Assembly (NCBI GenBank): GCA_949130485.1 | Contig: OX422187.1 | Coordinates: 9,636,205 to 9,700,204, forward strand | DNA length: 64,000 bases | Reading direction: 5' to 3' | DNA from: Agelas oroides | Taxonomy: Eukaryota > Porifera > Demospongiae > Agelasida > Agelasidae | Part shown: positions 30,560 to 43,213 of the stretch, piece by piece | How positions within the stretch are numbered: the first letter of the stretch is position 1 | How the letters are laid out: every line of letters starts with the position of its first letter | Notes under the pieces: generated by a model | Database searches by the model: none | Seen by the model: the letters and a program-made list of their open reading frames with translations, nothing else | Told to the model about the DNA's origin: nothing | Made by a program: the position numbers and the translations under genes

Positions 30560-33500
30560 GTGCATATACCAAAGGGCAAATGGAAAACACTGAAGTGCAG
30601 AAACCAAAGTGCAGAAACTGAAGTACAGAAATTGAAGTATGGAAACAGAAACTATAACATTGTCAGAAATCAAAATGGTGGTGGCACTATTGTGTATGTA
30701 TGAGTTTAAAATTTGGCTTTCCCATGGTCTTTTTGATCTTGAATTTTTAGCTCTTTCTGTACACAATGGTAATAGAAACATTCGTGTTTGTTTACTGTAC
30801 CGCCCACCCTCTTCCCGTACCACTTTTACTGACAATTTGTATTTGTAAATTTAAATGTTTCACATGTTTTGTGATTTTATTGGTAACTTTTTAAATGTAA
30901 ATCATCCTTTACTTTCTAAATTGTGTAATATTTTAGATAGTTTTTCATTTGTGCAACTTGTCACAACCCGCCCATGTTACATCTAATAAGTTCAACCCTC
31001 ATCGATCTTGTTCTCTCCTCCTCCCTGAATCAAGATGTCATTCCACCACTTGATACATCAGATCATAGGGGAATTCTGGCAACCATAAATGGCACATTCC
31101 AAAACCCAGTAATCCAGGCAAGAAATGTCTGGAAATATGCTCTAGCTGACATGACAAGGCCAATAAACTACTCTCCCAAATGGACATGACAAAACTTTGG
31201 ATGAAACTAATGATGTTCAGGTGGCATGGAAAACATTTCAAGATATATTCCTTGAAACAATGGAGAAACGTATCCCCAAAGGCAAGATTCCTAAGAGGAA
31301 AACTCTTCCCAGGTTTACCAAGGACCTAACAATAATGACGAAAAACAAGGTGGTCACAAAACTCAAGAGAGGCCAAGATAATGCTTTTTTTACCAAACTG
31401 AAACCAAACTCGCCACAGCACAGACCCGAGTGTCCAGCGAAAGAGTCTTTGGCACAGAAACGCCTACCGCCGAACAACAAGCCTCCCAGACACACGGGAC
31501 GACAGTGAGTCTGCGGGAGATGGTATGTTGGTTCACTCATCCCCCTAGTTAGTGTTATGATAACTCCACCCATTTAGCCCCACCCCAATTTGCTTAGTAA
31601 TTAGAATATTCATAGCTGTGTGAATGCCAATCGAGAGCTGGGCTCCTCACTCAAAGCAAGCCTTAGGCGGGGAGTGGTCCCACCCTTTCTGTAGTAGGCC
31701 ATGGGTCGGGAGTTCAAAGGGACCGAAACCTGTGGTCATGTGAGGACCGGAAAGGGTACTCCCCTGAAGACCAGTGTTTTTTGAGCATATCTTCCAAAAA
31801 ACAATAACTTACTTTGCCATAACTGCCCCACCCATTTGAGCCATAAATGCCCCACCCAATTAAGCCATAAATGCTCCACCCCCCATATCCCATTAACTTC
31901 ACACTTTGTGTATGTGTGAAAATGTTCACATAATGAACACTGATGTGCCAGCTGGTGTTGGTGTTCCCCCACTCGACACACAACTTCCAAAGACTTTTGG
32001 AAAGCCATCAAATGCCTAAAGTGTGATACATCATCTATACCTACATTACATAAAAATGGTACACAACCAACTAAAATTTAGAGAATGTCACCTTACTTGG
32101 GCAATGCTATTCACAATATTTTAATCTATCGGAACCACCACTCACCTGTGGTGACCTTCCAAAACTGATCCTTCACTATGTCCGTCATACTTCCTTTGCA
32201 CAGTTGTACACTAGATACAGTTGTCATTGAAGTATCTTTGGTTAAAGCAGTAAGGCTGAGAGGTAATCTACGGAGATTATATAGCTAGGGCCAAACATTT
32301 GCCACCACCAAATGGGACCTATGGTGACACAGGATTTTACAGTAGCTATCTTAGTTATCATCAAAATTGTTGACAGTTCAGTGACCACACAAACTTCATC
32401 CCAACTTGCAGCTCTGGAAACTGGTATAAAGGCTAAGGTAGGTGCATTGTTAACAAGCTAGATCTATTAGCTTACAACTTTCTGGTAGCAGACTACCAAT
32501 ACACCACATGCAGCCACACTGAGCTACAAGTCAATTGAAAGTTCAGTGATGTGTGTACTTAGCTATGGCTTGCTGCATTACAGCACATCGCATGCCACCA
32601 CAGCACTTTTGATGGCAATGGCACTTCTTTACAACACTGACTGAAGTCTCTCAATAGTCTTTGCATGGTGTTTTTAGCTCTTACACAACTCAGATACAGA
32701 TACACAATAGTAGCTGGGCATCTTCCAAGCAAGTTGGCTGCTTTCTTTATCATCTCGCTTCTACATGGCTTCAATTACCACCAATTCTTACCCATCGTAG
32801 GTCTTAGACATGCAGTGTTCATGCAATAGCAAGTAAGCTTCACTTCACTCTATATGCAATGGCTATGCTTATTGTTAGAAGTTAGATTGGGCACCTAACT
32901 CCGATTCCCTGTTCCCTGTTCCACTTTTTCCCTAATCTAGCCAGGCTTCCACACTATGAGCTAGTGGGTTAGCTTAATGACTTATTTATGGAAGGAAAAG
33001 CTGATTTGTCCACCTGCATTCAACTCACCGTTTTCTTTCCACTTGGGGTGCGGTTAGGCTCGAAAAAAAGTACGGAAGCGAGAAGAAAACCCGCGTCCTA
33101 TCTACTGGCTCACGACTGTGTGTGTTAACGTTCAGAGCTTTTAGCAAAAGGGTGATTGTCGCCCAGCGATGTGGTGCTGGATCCTCGGATCTCAGAATTC
33201 ATCAATTGTCGCTAACATGGGTTACTCATGCCACCGTGAGCCGTTTGCCACCAACAATGTGGGTTCCATGCTCCTGAGTCCTGACGTTCTTGTGAGTAAT
33301 ACAGATTCTTCGACAGTGGCTCTATCAGTTAAATAACTACTCCTGAAATACTAGCAAATAGTCACCGTGGACTGCGTCATCTCGGAACAGGACACTCACC
33401 GTGTCATGCTAAGGTTGCATGGGCGGCATGACAGAACTATCCCCACACCAGTAGCTCATGCTCGCCCCATGCAATTAATCACGTAACACGTTATTTCCTC

Positions 33501-33965
33501 ATTATTTGAAGCTCGTGAAGCTCTTGACTCTCCTTCAATCCATTGCGGTGAGTTGGAAAAGGTCTACAACTAGAGTGTTTGGGCAGTTTTGCCCGTCGCG
33601 TATTTCGAGTGCACTGAAGTTCTGTTAAGGGCGGGGCTCAAACAAATCGCGCGTGAGCCCCGTCCTGCTAGGGAAGTTCAGCGATATCTGACACGCTTCA
33701 AACATCAGCTGCAACAGTTGATTTTTAATGATAGTGGCTGCAAGTATTGTAGTTGAAGTACGTACCTTTGCTCACTTCCTATTTTGTTTCCAGGAATTGC
33801 GAAAGTTACTCTGAACTCAACCGATCACACAGTCGTGAGTCAGCAAGGCTCTAGACACAGAGCATAGGCCGCATTAGGCGGCTTTTCTTCTCACTTCTGT
33901 ACTTCCGTTTCCGTACTTCGGTTTCCGCACTTCAGCGTTTTCCACTTGCCCATAATTTATACCGA
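30560..33965. repeat. Pair of inverted, internally repetitive ends around a retroelement fragment
   Basis: Near 30565-30640 the sequence GGAAAACACTGAAGTGCAGA continues with repeated GAAGTRCAGAAAC-type words. Near 33893-33955 the complement appears (ACTTCCGTTTCCGTACTTC, CACTTCAGCGTTTTCC). They could be the termini of one composite element of 3.4 kb, or two separate solo copies. Between 32250 and 33890 I see no gene. Confidence 0.4.
30639..32110 (+). pseudogene. CR1-like non-LTR retrotransposon fragment
   Basis: Broken plus-strand frames read FDLEFLALSVHNGNRNIRVC, LLYRPPSS (endonuclease), then LIDLVLSSS and TSDHRGIL (endonuclease C-terminal SDH region). They continue with WKTFQDIFLETMEKRIPKG and PKRKTLPRFTKDL (linker), and near 31990 DFWKAIKCLK with SIPTLHKNGTQPT. 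This order is that of CR1-type ORF2 proteins between the endonuclease and the reverse transcriptase. About 450 bp of other sequence interrupts it (31510-31970). It has no intact reading frame. Confidence 0.65.
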
Positions 33966-34129
33966 AAGTCTGGACTCTGGACTGGAGTCTGGACTGGACT
34001 ATGGATTGGACTCAATTTTGGACTTGATTTTGGACTAGACAGCAGAATCTGCTAAATAACCTTGCGTTTCCAGTTTTGACTGCTTCTCAAAAGTTATGAT
34101 TATAGCCTATGCGCTTTTTTAGCATAGAG

Positions 34130-35640
34130 GTAGGGCTCCCAATGGAAGAATCGAAGGTGCTCCGATTCAAATCTGTTGTGCTAGAACTAAGTACCTATCT
34201 GAGACATATAAAAATCGGACTATAATAGTTGGTGCCACGAAGCTATTTTCAGCCAATTCGTCTTCAAATTGAAATGGTTAAGTGCCAAAATTGGGCGCAA
34301 TTCGGTTCAAGTGACTTTTGAAGCTTCGCTATGAAACTAGTGGTACTGATGGATTTCACTTGATGTATCTTGTGCAAAAATGCCTGGACCACTCAGGTTC
34401 AAGAGACTATATTAGCTTTTATCTTATTTCGCAAATACATTTCTCCCATAGAAGAATAATTGATAGTTTGAAGTGACTTTTTACAAGTACATTTAGCAAG
34501 CACCAGTGCAATTGATTATTTACCATTGGTAGAGTATTAAAATAGCTGGACCACTTGAGTGGATACCTGTTAAAGGTATGTAATCCCCCATATAAAATCA
34601 ACAATCCCATAATGACCATATTTTGGTACATAACCCTCTGTTTGCATTATATATTTTCGGAAGAACGAAAGTCATAGAAACTATTGTAACTGTACTTTAA
34701 AAACAAGGTCACTTGGTTCTTGGATTTCAGCATACCTGAGTCAAGTTTGTTCGTTCTTTGATTTTTCGTCAGGACCCCTAATAGAGGTCAGCATTTAAGG
34801 CCTGGACAATATGTCGGGAGATAAGTAATTGAGCTAGTTATAGCCTTAGTACTGCTAGTTTTGCAAGTCACACCCTTTGTAGTGGCTAGTGAGACTAGAG
34901 GCCGAGGTGGCAGATAGTGAGCATCATACTGAGGCAATGTGCTTGTACAGCCACCAGGCCCACAACCCCCTCTGCATGCATGGGATCTCCATTTGCAAAT
35001 TATAGACAGTGTACTAGGCAACTGAATTAAATCCCCTGAGAGAGATAGAAATACAATCATGTGAATGGGCGACAAGCATTATACTATGTATTGGTGGACC
35101 TGGGCGCTGAGTTACACATCACACCCGTGCTTAAATCATGGTAAGTACTTGAACCGTTCTTGAGTTAACATGCATGGCTGAACAAAATTGAGATGGGAGG
35201 CGGGAGACTGAAATGGCACTTTCGCTATCAAGGATGTAGGCAATGGAGGAATAACTAATATAATAATAAACAGTTTACAATGTGTACTTTCCAAAAATAT
35301 GCATTCTACTGAATAAACTCATTTCCAATACTTACAGATAAAGACATTGAGTCAGTTATGTGTACGTGGGGTGTATGTGTGGGAGTGTGGTTCCGCAAGT
35401 GGGCGTAGTCAAATTTTATGAAACTCTCTGGTTATATTACACCCCAAGATGTAACTTAAAGGACCCGCATAACTAATATTACATCCCAAGATGCGAATTT
35501 AATAGACCCATTGGCATTGCACATGACATCATTAATAACCCGGTAGCCATCTTTGAGGACAGGTGGAGCTAGCATATTATTATTCATAACAGCTGGAGCA
35601 AGGTGGAGCTGGAGTAGTCCAAGTACAAGTACGTTCATAT
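34130..35640. other. No recognised gene
   Basis: A Cys-rich minus-strand frame at 34788-35075 (SIICKWRSHACRGGCGPGGC) could be a fragment of a zinc-binding or transposon protein, but I cannot place it. At 35440-35510 the words CACCCCAAGATGTAACTTAA and similar relate this region to the tandem units at 37.2 kb. Confidence 0.3.
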
Positions 35641-36185
35641 AATGGTGAATTCTGCGCAGTAGTTGGATGTGGTAATAGGTCAGACAGGGAGAAAGAGATA
35701 AGCTTTTATCACTTACCAGTGGTGATTTTCCATCAAGGTGAAAAAAACCGTGAACTAAGTAAAAAAAGGCGTGATCTTTGGCTCACAAGAATTAGCAGGG
35801 AAGACCTCGGACCTGAGAAGTTTCCCTATGCTTGTGTCTGCTCTTTACACTTCATATCAGGTAATCTAACTAGCCAAGTACACTAGCTAGCTACCTACTA
35901 GCAGGTAGCCTCGTACCCAGGCTCCTCCCCATGCCAAAAAGTGAGGCTACTAGCAGGCATGAAAACTAAATCAGTATTTTACCTGCTATTGCTGGCTTTA
36001 TCTAGGGAAGCCCTGTGCCTTGTATGATGAAAACCCCGATTGGGCGCCGTTGAAACATCTTGGGGGAGCACCAGAAAGGTGTAGGACAGCGGCTGAAGGA
36101 TTTAGTCTCTCGAGATCAACTCTCGCGAGATCAATTCTCCCGAGATCAACTCAAATTTTCTTGAGACCAACTCACAGGTTTTTAG
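35641..36185 (+). CDS. THAP-domain protein, two exons, partial
   Basis: Exon 1 (to 35860) reads GEFCAVVGCGNRSDREKEIS, then FYHLPVV, KKRRDLWLTRISREDL, and PEKFPYACVCSLHFISG. The C-x4-C and later C-x2-H ligands plus FYHLP and the W-x4-R-like helix are the zinc-coordinating THAP DNA-binding domain. A donor CAG/GTAATC and the acceptor TTTATCTAG at 36005 join it in phase to exon 2: KPCALYDENPDWAPLKHLGG, a tail seen after many invertebrate THAP domains. The reading stops at about 36185. The true start is unclear; an in-frame ATG is not near. The gene could be a host factor or part of a P-element-like transposon. Confidence 0.75.
35906..35949. mobile_element. 44-bp TAGCCTCG-family element in the THAP intron
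   Basis: TAGCCTCGTACCCAGGC at one end and GTGAGGCTA at the other are flanked by a perfect 8-bp duplication CTAGCAGG (35898-35905, 35950-35957). At 44 bp it is the smallest copy in the window. It sits within the 145-bp intron. Confidence 0.8.
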
Positions 36186-37204
36186 GTACTACTATCTGAG
36201 TTATGAGTTATACAGAATTAAATCGAGCAAACTAGTTCTGGATTCGTCTCTCCATTTGATGTCTTGATGTCTGGCTCCTCCCTTGAGCGTAAAGCTTTTT
36301 TTAAGAAGCTACAAAATTCTGAACTCTAAGGCTTTCTACTTCAGGTAAAGTTGCAGCACAAAATCCTGATCTCTAAAGCCTTCTACTTCAGATCTTGTAG
36401 CTAAGTAGCAGTGATCCTAACTCAGGTCCGTTAAGGCGGCCCCAAATGTACTACGTGTGACATGGAAGTATGCGCAATAATTCGCAAACGTATTGCCATA
36501 GTTCGCAGAGATTGAATGGCTGCCGCGTGTAAGCTTCTTAGCTTTGCTGTGTTATTCTCGCTGTTAGTCCGTATTGTTTAGCTTTGTGTTATCCATGGTT
36601 GTGAAGTAGGTGGGTCTGACTTACTGAAGGGATGCCATTGAGACCGAGCGCTGCGTGTTCCTGGGAGCAGGAGAGGGGAATATGCCTTGAGCTACTCAAG
36701 CGACGATGACCCATCGTCTTTGGTGGTTGATGCGGAAGGTCAGATGGCTAGATTTGTGACTAAAACTTTGAGAGTGTGTAGTGGACTAGTTGTACTAACG
36801 TACTGTACCTAGGGACAGAGGCTAATTTGAGGCGTAAAAACACTTATATTTCCTTCTTGGAGCTTCAAGTTGTATCTGGTGCAGTGTCCCTACCCAGATT
36901 CAGAAAGCTAAAGCGAAGAGCTTTCGCTCAATATCCATTTCATTGGGACTCAAAGGCGTTTGACATTCCGCATATAGCAAAATATAATTAAGGCAGTTAA
37001 ACTTTGACCCCCTGATTTTTGGAATTATTTGCATGTTGCCATGGTAACACTTGTTTATAATAAACTACAATCTATTTGCTACTTGGTTAATCAATGATTG
37101 TTAAGTTTGAACATGTACTTTGTCTTCAATACTTGCTCAAAGTACAAAGGGTAAAGCAAAAATTTAGTTAAAAATCAAAATTGGGGTATGCCTTAACCAC
37201 CCTG
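36186..37204. other. No gene; includes a partial tandem unit at 36285-36430
   Basis: The stretch 36285-36430 (GTCTGGCTCCTCCCTTGAG, CTAAGGCTTTCTACTTCAGG) matches part of the tandem units that start at 37.2 kb. The remainder shows no recognisable coding sequence. Confidence 0.4.
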
Positions 37205-38880
37205 AAAAAGAACATTTTACCTACATATAGTACTGAACTGTAAAGTGTTTGAGCCAAGGTAAACCTGCAGCACTATCCTCTTATGAGCATCTTCGAGTGT
37301 GGTTGATATGCTCGTAATATACACCCCAAGATGCAACTTAAAGGACCCGCGTAATATAAATAAATAACCCAATATAATACACGGGCCAGAGGAAGCGTTG
37401 GACATCCAATCTGAGTTGATATTCGTTAATGGCATGATGCACGTACCCCAGGAATGAAATTTTGGTACACCAACAACTCTCCCTTCACCAGCTACACCAC
37501 CTTCACCCCTCACAGCGACGTCACACGTTCAATATACCTACGTATAAAATCATCGCTACGTGTATTGAGTGCGCTACCTTGCTTCGGGCTAATATTACGC
37601 ACGTAAGGCGCGAGTATAAAGCAGGTGAAGGCGTGCCTTGCTATTCATGATTGATAAACTGATGTCTGGCTCCTCCCTTGGGGGTAAAGCTTTTTTAAGA
37701 AACCACAAAACTCTGAACTCTAAGGCTTTCTACTTCAGGTCTTGTAGCTAAGTACATGTAGCAGTGAACTTTGTTTTCCTAAAGCCTACTAACAAAGATT
37801 TTACCTAGGTATAGCACTGAATTCTAAAGGGTTTGAGCCAAGGAAAACCTGTAGCACTGTTGCTTATGAGCATCTTGGGGTGCGGTTACTTTGCTCGATA
37901 TAATATAACTAATAATACACAGGCCAGAGGAAGCGTTGAACATACATTGATATTCGTTAATGACATGGTGCACTTACCCCAGGAATGAAACTTTGGTACA
38001 CCAACAATTCTCCCTTCACCAGCTACACCCACCGTCACCCCTCACAGCGACTCCCGAAGCGCTTACGTGACGTCACGCGTTCAATATACTACGTATAAAA
38101 TCATTCCTACGTGTATTGAGCGCGCTACCATGCTTCGCGCTAATATTACGCGCGTAATGCGTGAGTATAAAGCAGGCGAAGGCGTGCCTTGCTATTCACG
38201 ACTGATAAACTGATGTCTGGCTCCTCCCTTGAGGGTGAAGCTTTTTAAGAAGCCACAAAACTCTGAACTGAACTCTAAGGCTTTCTACTTCAGGTAAATT
38301 CGCAGCACAAAATCCTGATCTGTAAAGCCTTCTACTTCAGGTCTTGTAGCTAAGTAGCAGTGAACCTTGTTATCCTAAAGCCTACTAACAAGCATTTTAC
38401 CTACGTATAGCACTGAACTCTAAAGTGTTCGAGCCAAGGTAAACCTGCAGCACTAACCTCTTTTGAGCATCTTGGGGTGCGGTTACTTTGCTCGATATAA
38501 TATAAACCAATATAATACACAGGCCGGAGGAAGCGTTGGACATCCAATCTGAGTTGATATTCGTTAATGGCATGGTGCACTCACCCCAGAAATGAAACTT
38601 TGGTACACCAACAATTCTCCCTTCACCAGCTACACCACCGTCACCCCTCACAGCGACTCCAGAAGCGATTTTCCCGCTTACGTGACGTCACACGTTCAAT
38701 ATACCCAGCTACGTATAAAATCATTGCTGCGTGTATTGAGCGCGCTACCGTGCTTCGGGCTAATATTACGCGTGTAATGCGCGGGTGTAAAGCAGGTGAA
38801 GGCTATTCACGATTGATAACCTGACGTCTGGCTCCTCCCTTGAGGGTAAAGCTTCATTAAGAAGCCACAAACTCTAACAG
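37205..38880 (+). repeat. Tandem units of about 590 bp with CRE-like sites
   Basis: TTTTACCTA..TATAG.ACTGAA and GAGCCAAGG recur at 37211, 37797 and 38393, giving spacings of 586 and 596 bp. Each unit carries CGACGTCAC or TGACGTCAC (CRE/ATF core), GCGCGCTACC and TAATATTACGCG, and ends with GTCTGGCTCCTCCCTTGAG. On the minus strand two units share a frame beginning MRGEGGVAGEGR or MRGDGGVAGEGR. It may be a duplicated first exon with its promoter, but the middle copy is frame-broken. A further partial copy is at 41250-41475. Confidence 0.75.
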
Positions 38881-40249
38881 GGCCGGCGGAACAGGTCCGG
38901 CAGACCCGGCGATCGCCGGACCAATGTTTTGAATGAGATGATGTTGCCGACCCTTCACTTGTAGGCGAGAAACACGCATATCGCTTACACAGATTTGTGC
39001 CCGCACGAACTTCGCGGTCCGAGCGTAAAAGAGAACTGCGGAGATCTGAGAACAAGCAGCTCAGTGGCCACACATTCTTGACGGGCGCTGCTTGGAACAA
39101 GATTCAGACTAAATGCGAAGCAAAACATTGACTGGGTTTCGTTCGTCGCTTCTTCATCCGGTTCCCCGGGTGCGCCTGAAACCGCCGATGCCGATGGACA
39201 CCAATCTCCATGCGTGTGGTCGTGAAGCGAATCAAAATTTTGTTACCATGCCAAGACTAAAGCGAAGACTTCAGTGATGTTTTTAGGCCCATAAAAGGCC
39301 TCAGAAGCCATCTCAGAGCATCCAATTTCAAAAACTTTTCCTGGGGGAGTATGCCCCCAGATCCCCCTAGCCTAATTTAGGGTTGTCAACATGAAAAATG
39401 AACTTTACAGGTAGAAAACATTTATACCCTCATAGTTTTACTTTGCCTATGGTAAGATGCACTGTGCAAAAAGTTTGATGAAAATATGTTGATTTCCATG
39501 GAAACAGGATGTGTTTGTACTACACTGCAACACCATGGTTTAGAAGAAATTGTCTGAAAATTGGTATACTATACCTAGTAAAACAATAGTTGGTGGCTGA
39601 GCTTTGAAATTACATTTCCAGCTACGTTAGTCCTTAGCCAAAGGTGCATGAATCTACAAAGTGACAAAGCAGAGATAGCTAGGGTATGACAGTGGATTTT
39701 AATAGATGCTGTTGTATGGCCTCACATACAAGTATGTTGTATCTACAGTATAGCATTGTAGTATAAAACTGTTCCAGTATCACCAGCTACGAAAACGCAT
39801 GAATATACATCTTGGAAGTCTACAGCTTCGAATGTGACAGAATCACATGCCAATTCATCTTTGAGGTCTATACGGCCTTGAAGTTTTGACAAAACAGGTC
39901 ATACTGCATCATGGCTTCCTATAAATAACTATTCACTCTCAGAACAAGTGACTTTCTAAAAGCAGCCAAGGAAACAGCCACATATTCTCACTTAACTCGA
40001 GGCAAACTTCATGATTCTAAGTGCAGTGATCAATTTCATTATGCCTACTGGAGGTTGTGGGGCAACATCCTGCTTTTCTATGGAGCCTAGTACGGGTATT
40101 CTAAACTAGTGACTTTCAACAAGCATTTTAAAAGGTGACCACATGCAATGATAGGTACCAACAAGGCAACAATAAACCAAGGTGCAGTGTCGGCGAAATA
40201 GCACTCTTTCAGTTATCTATGCAAAAATGAAAGTCTTGCAACTGGTATG
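38881..40249. other. No gene recognised
   Basis: Only short frames without protein similarity are present. 38880-39120 is GC-rich (CCGGCGGAACAGGTCCGG) and may be another element end. Confidence 0.35.
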
Positions 40250-40880
40250 GGTCTCATTTTTGGGTTGCCACGCCCACTTTCGGTCACGTGAACGCATTCA
40301 TACAAAATATAGCTGGAAGGCCGAACCGAGGGGTCTGTCACAAAAGAAATCTCGTACACTGTCCGACAGTGTTGTTTTAGTTAACTATAACTTTAACTAA
40401 GTCTAAATACATTAATTTTTAGTATGGCCTTTTTAAATTTAGTTAACCAAAACTACAACTAACTAAAATTTTTTGCTAAGCTGGGAACTATATTATAAAC
40501 TAAAATATCCAAGAACATACAAGAAGAAAGCTGTCGGCAGAAATCCAAACTGAAATCCAGAAATCCACTGTGAAATCCAGAAATCCGAAATCCACGTGAA
40601 ATCCAGTGGATTTCGAAATCTCGTACGCCGAGGCGCGCCGTGTAGGACCCCTCGGGCCGAACTGAATATCTCGAAGCAACTCTAGGCCTAGTCAAACGTC
40701 TGGAGATCAGTAAGGAACTGATACGTGAGTGTGTAACTGTGCCTGATTGTTAATTGTTGCTGCATGCCACTGCTGCATAATCATTTGATGGACTCGCGCA
40801 GTTACGTACGCAAAATACATTACTAGCCGCCAAAGGGGGGTGCATTTGCACCCCCCTTACCCCCCCTAAATCCGCCACTG
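40250..40880. mobile_element. 5'-truncated copy of the CAGTGGCGGAT element
   Basis: From TTTTTGGGTT.CCACGCCCAC to CCCCCTAAATCCGCCACTG it matches 46318-46928. The left terminus and target duplication are missing. It includes repeated AAATCCA words (GAAATCCAGAAATCC) and AACTA-rich sequence. Confidence 0.75.
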
Positions 40881-41249
40881 GACCGTCTGTTACAATCTGA
40901 GGCCGTTGCTGGTACCTTACAAGAGCCCAAAAGAACATCGCACGCTTCTCTTGAAACTTTCGCACGTGAGCAAATTACGTAATCCCAAATATTTGACTCC
41001 AACGCCTTGGAGAATCGTCGCCGTTTCCACTAACGTAGAGATTCCGGACAAAAAAAAAAATGCTCATCTACTACTAGCAGATGAACAACTATTCCAACCA
41101 TATACTTATTTTAGTGTTACTCTATATCTTCATTTTCACGTTGTCAACCCTACCTAATTCTACGTGGTAACGCACGCATTCGCGAATTCGGGTACAAGTG
41201 TCGGTAAGCCGTACCAATCCAATTTTGCTTCCGCCGGGCCTGTCTAAGG

Positions 41250-41475
41250 CTTTCTACTTCAGTTAAATTTGCAGCACAAAATCCCGATCTCTAAAGCCTT
41301 TTACTTCAGGTCTTGTAGCTAAGTAGCAGTGAACTTTGTTTTTGTAAAGCCCATACTAACAAACATTGTACCTACGTATAGCACTGAACTCTAAAGTGTT
41401 CGAGCCAAGGTAAACCAGCAGCACTAACCTCTTAGAAGCATCTTGAGGTGCGGTTACTTTGCTCGAAACTACGCA
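41250..41475 (+). repeat. Partial copy of the 590-bp unit
   Basis: GCTTTCTACTTCAG, then CCTACGTATAGCACTGAACT and GAGCCAAGGTAAACC match the tandem units at 37.2-38.9 kb. It begins and ends inside the unit. Confidence 0.7.
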
Positions 41476-41760
41476 AAGACAATGGCTGGGTACTTAGATA
41501 TGCTTATCGCGCATTTGTAGCCAAGTACTGGTGTGCTTATATTGCGTGTCCGCGCCATCCCCATCTACCGACTCGCTAGGGCCGTATCCACCGGTCAGGT
41601 TAGTCCGGCTTCAACCGGATCATTTTTTCGCTCACTCAACCGGATCATTTTTTCGCTCACTCAACCGGATCATTTTCTCGCCATTGCTCGGCGGACGCCC
41701 ACGCATGACCCCCACGCACACAGCGCGCGTTGGGAGGTCGGACATGTTGAAACTTGCGAG

Positions 41761-42165
41761 ATGGCTGCGAACAGTGCGAAAGGATCTCTTTTCAAGTCTT
41801 CCTCCCAACAACTTAGTTCTTCCAAGCGAACGATTAGTCTAGCAAGTCTCATCTGCGAAGGGTGTGGCTTGTTGTGAGATTAGGGAACGATCAGAAAGGC
41901 AAAACCATTGCTGTACGGCGCAAAAACAAAGACATACGAAACGACGTACAACAAGTAATAATATATGAAAAATCGCAATTCAACTCACGCTCACGCTCGC
42001 CCCAACAAGATCCCCTTCCCTGTCCCCCGCGACCATGCAATCAGTTTTGGGAGCGGCTGGTCTGCTTGGTTTGCTGGACCCAAGAACACGCGGGATGGAG
42101 TGGCGAGTCCTAGCCAGGTTCTCGCGTTCTCGAATTGCCAACGCCACAGCCTAGCGAAAAATTGA
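41761..42165 (+). other. Possible coding fragments of unknown family
   Basis: An ATG at 41761 opens MAANSAKGSLFKSSSQQLSS followed by SLICEGCG. A neighbouring frame reads LGNDQKGKTIAVRRKNKDIR then NDVQQVI. The composition looks like protein, but the pieces are in different frames and end at the solitary TE word CTCACGCTCACGCTCGCCCC (41984). Upstream, CAACCGGATCATTTTTTCGC repeats three times (41620-41680). Confidence 0.25.
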
Positions 42166-42189
42166 AGCACGTGCGAAGGGACAATGCGG

Positions 42190-43058
42190 GCAGATTCTGT
42201 ACAACAGCTGCCAGATTTGCACAGCAAGCCTCACAAGATAAATACATTTATAAAATACAAGAGATTAATGTCAATAAACTCACTGTCTGAGGACAGTCGC
42301 TGCATGGGACGAAGCAAATCCACTGTGTTCGTTCCAACAGATCGAAGCAACGATTGTGATGTGTCTGCACTGAAAGGCAGTATGTGCATGCACTGTCCAA
42401 AAAATAAGCTCAGCTTATATAGTAGTGACGATGTAAGATATTCATAACTTCCAAGGAAAACCTTTTGTGGGTCATAGAGTTGTATGCATGCCTGTGGCCA
42501 CAGACGTATACAGCTGTTCAACATTAGACTCCATGCAGGTGACTGCCAGCCTTTTCACTTTCCTCCATTTTCGCTTCATAACATCTAAATTCCTTTATTT
42601 CCAGCATGAGGCAAGATGCTCTAAGCAAGGAAGGCCGATGATATAAAAGATATATGAAGCCCCATCCTGCATCTTTTTCATATACCAGAGTAACTGCCAA
42701 AAATGTAGGTTTGTATATTTACTAAGTCTTTCACTTTTATGTCATCCCTACCTTGTTTGCATACTTTTTAGCATACCATCCCTACATCTTTAACGTTCAT
42801 ATTTTCGTGTTTCTGTACTTTTTTGATGTTAATTATAGTTACAGCTAGACCTAATATTTCTTTCAAGTGTAATCACAACCTCAGAACTTGAAACAGCATT
42901 GACAGTTTAGTAGTGGTTCTAAGCATGCAATAACTATGTGTAACATTGCCAGCTAGAATCTGATGAAGGGCCAACCACTCTCCGTACCCAACTTTGTTAA
43001 ACCAATTTCCGGATTTTCAGTTACATGACGACTGACCAGCTGGAACACAGAAAACTGA
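42190..43058. other. No gene recognised
   Basis: Neither strand gives a frame with recognisable protein features. AT-rich sequence dominates from 42600 to 42860. Confidence 0.4.
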
Positions 43059-43213
43059 TAGCCTCGTTCCCAGGCCTCACCCATTTTTACCCTCCGTTTG
43101 CGTTCGTGGGAGCAGAAGACCGGCGTTTTAATTTTTCGCCAGTCTTCCTCTCCCGTGTATTATTGTGAACGCAAAAGGAAGGTAAAAACGGGGGAGGCCT
43201 GGGAACAAGGCTA
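43059..43213. mobile_element. 155-bp TAGCCTCG-family element
   Basis: TAGCCTCGTTCCCAGGCCTC and GAGGCCTGGGAACAAGGCTA are the inverted ends. Flanks GAAAACTGA and GAAAAATGC agree at 7 of 9 positions, an eroded duplication. The inner arms also pair (ACCCTCCGTTTGCGTT with AACGCAAAAGGAAGGT). Confidence 0.82.
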
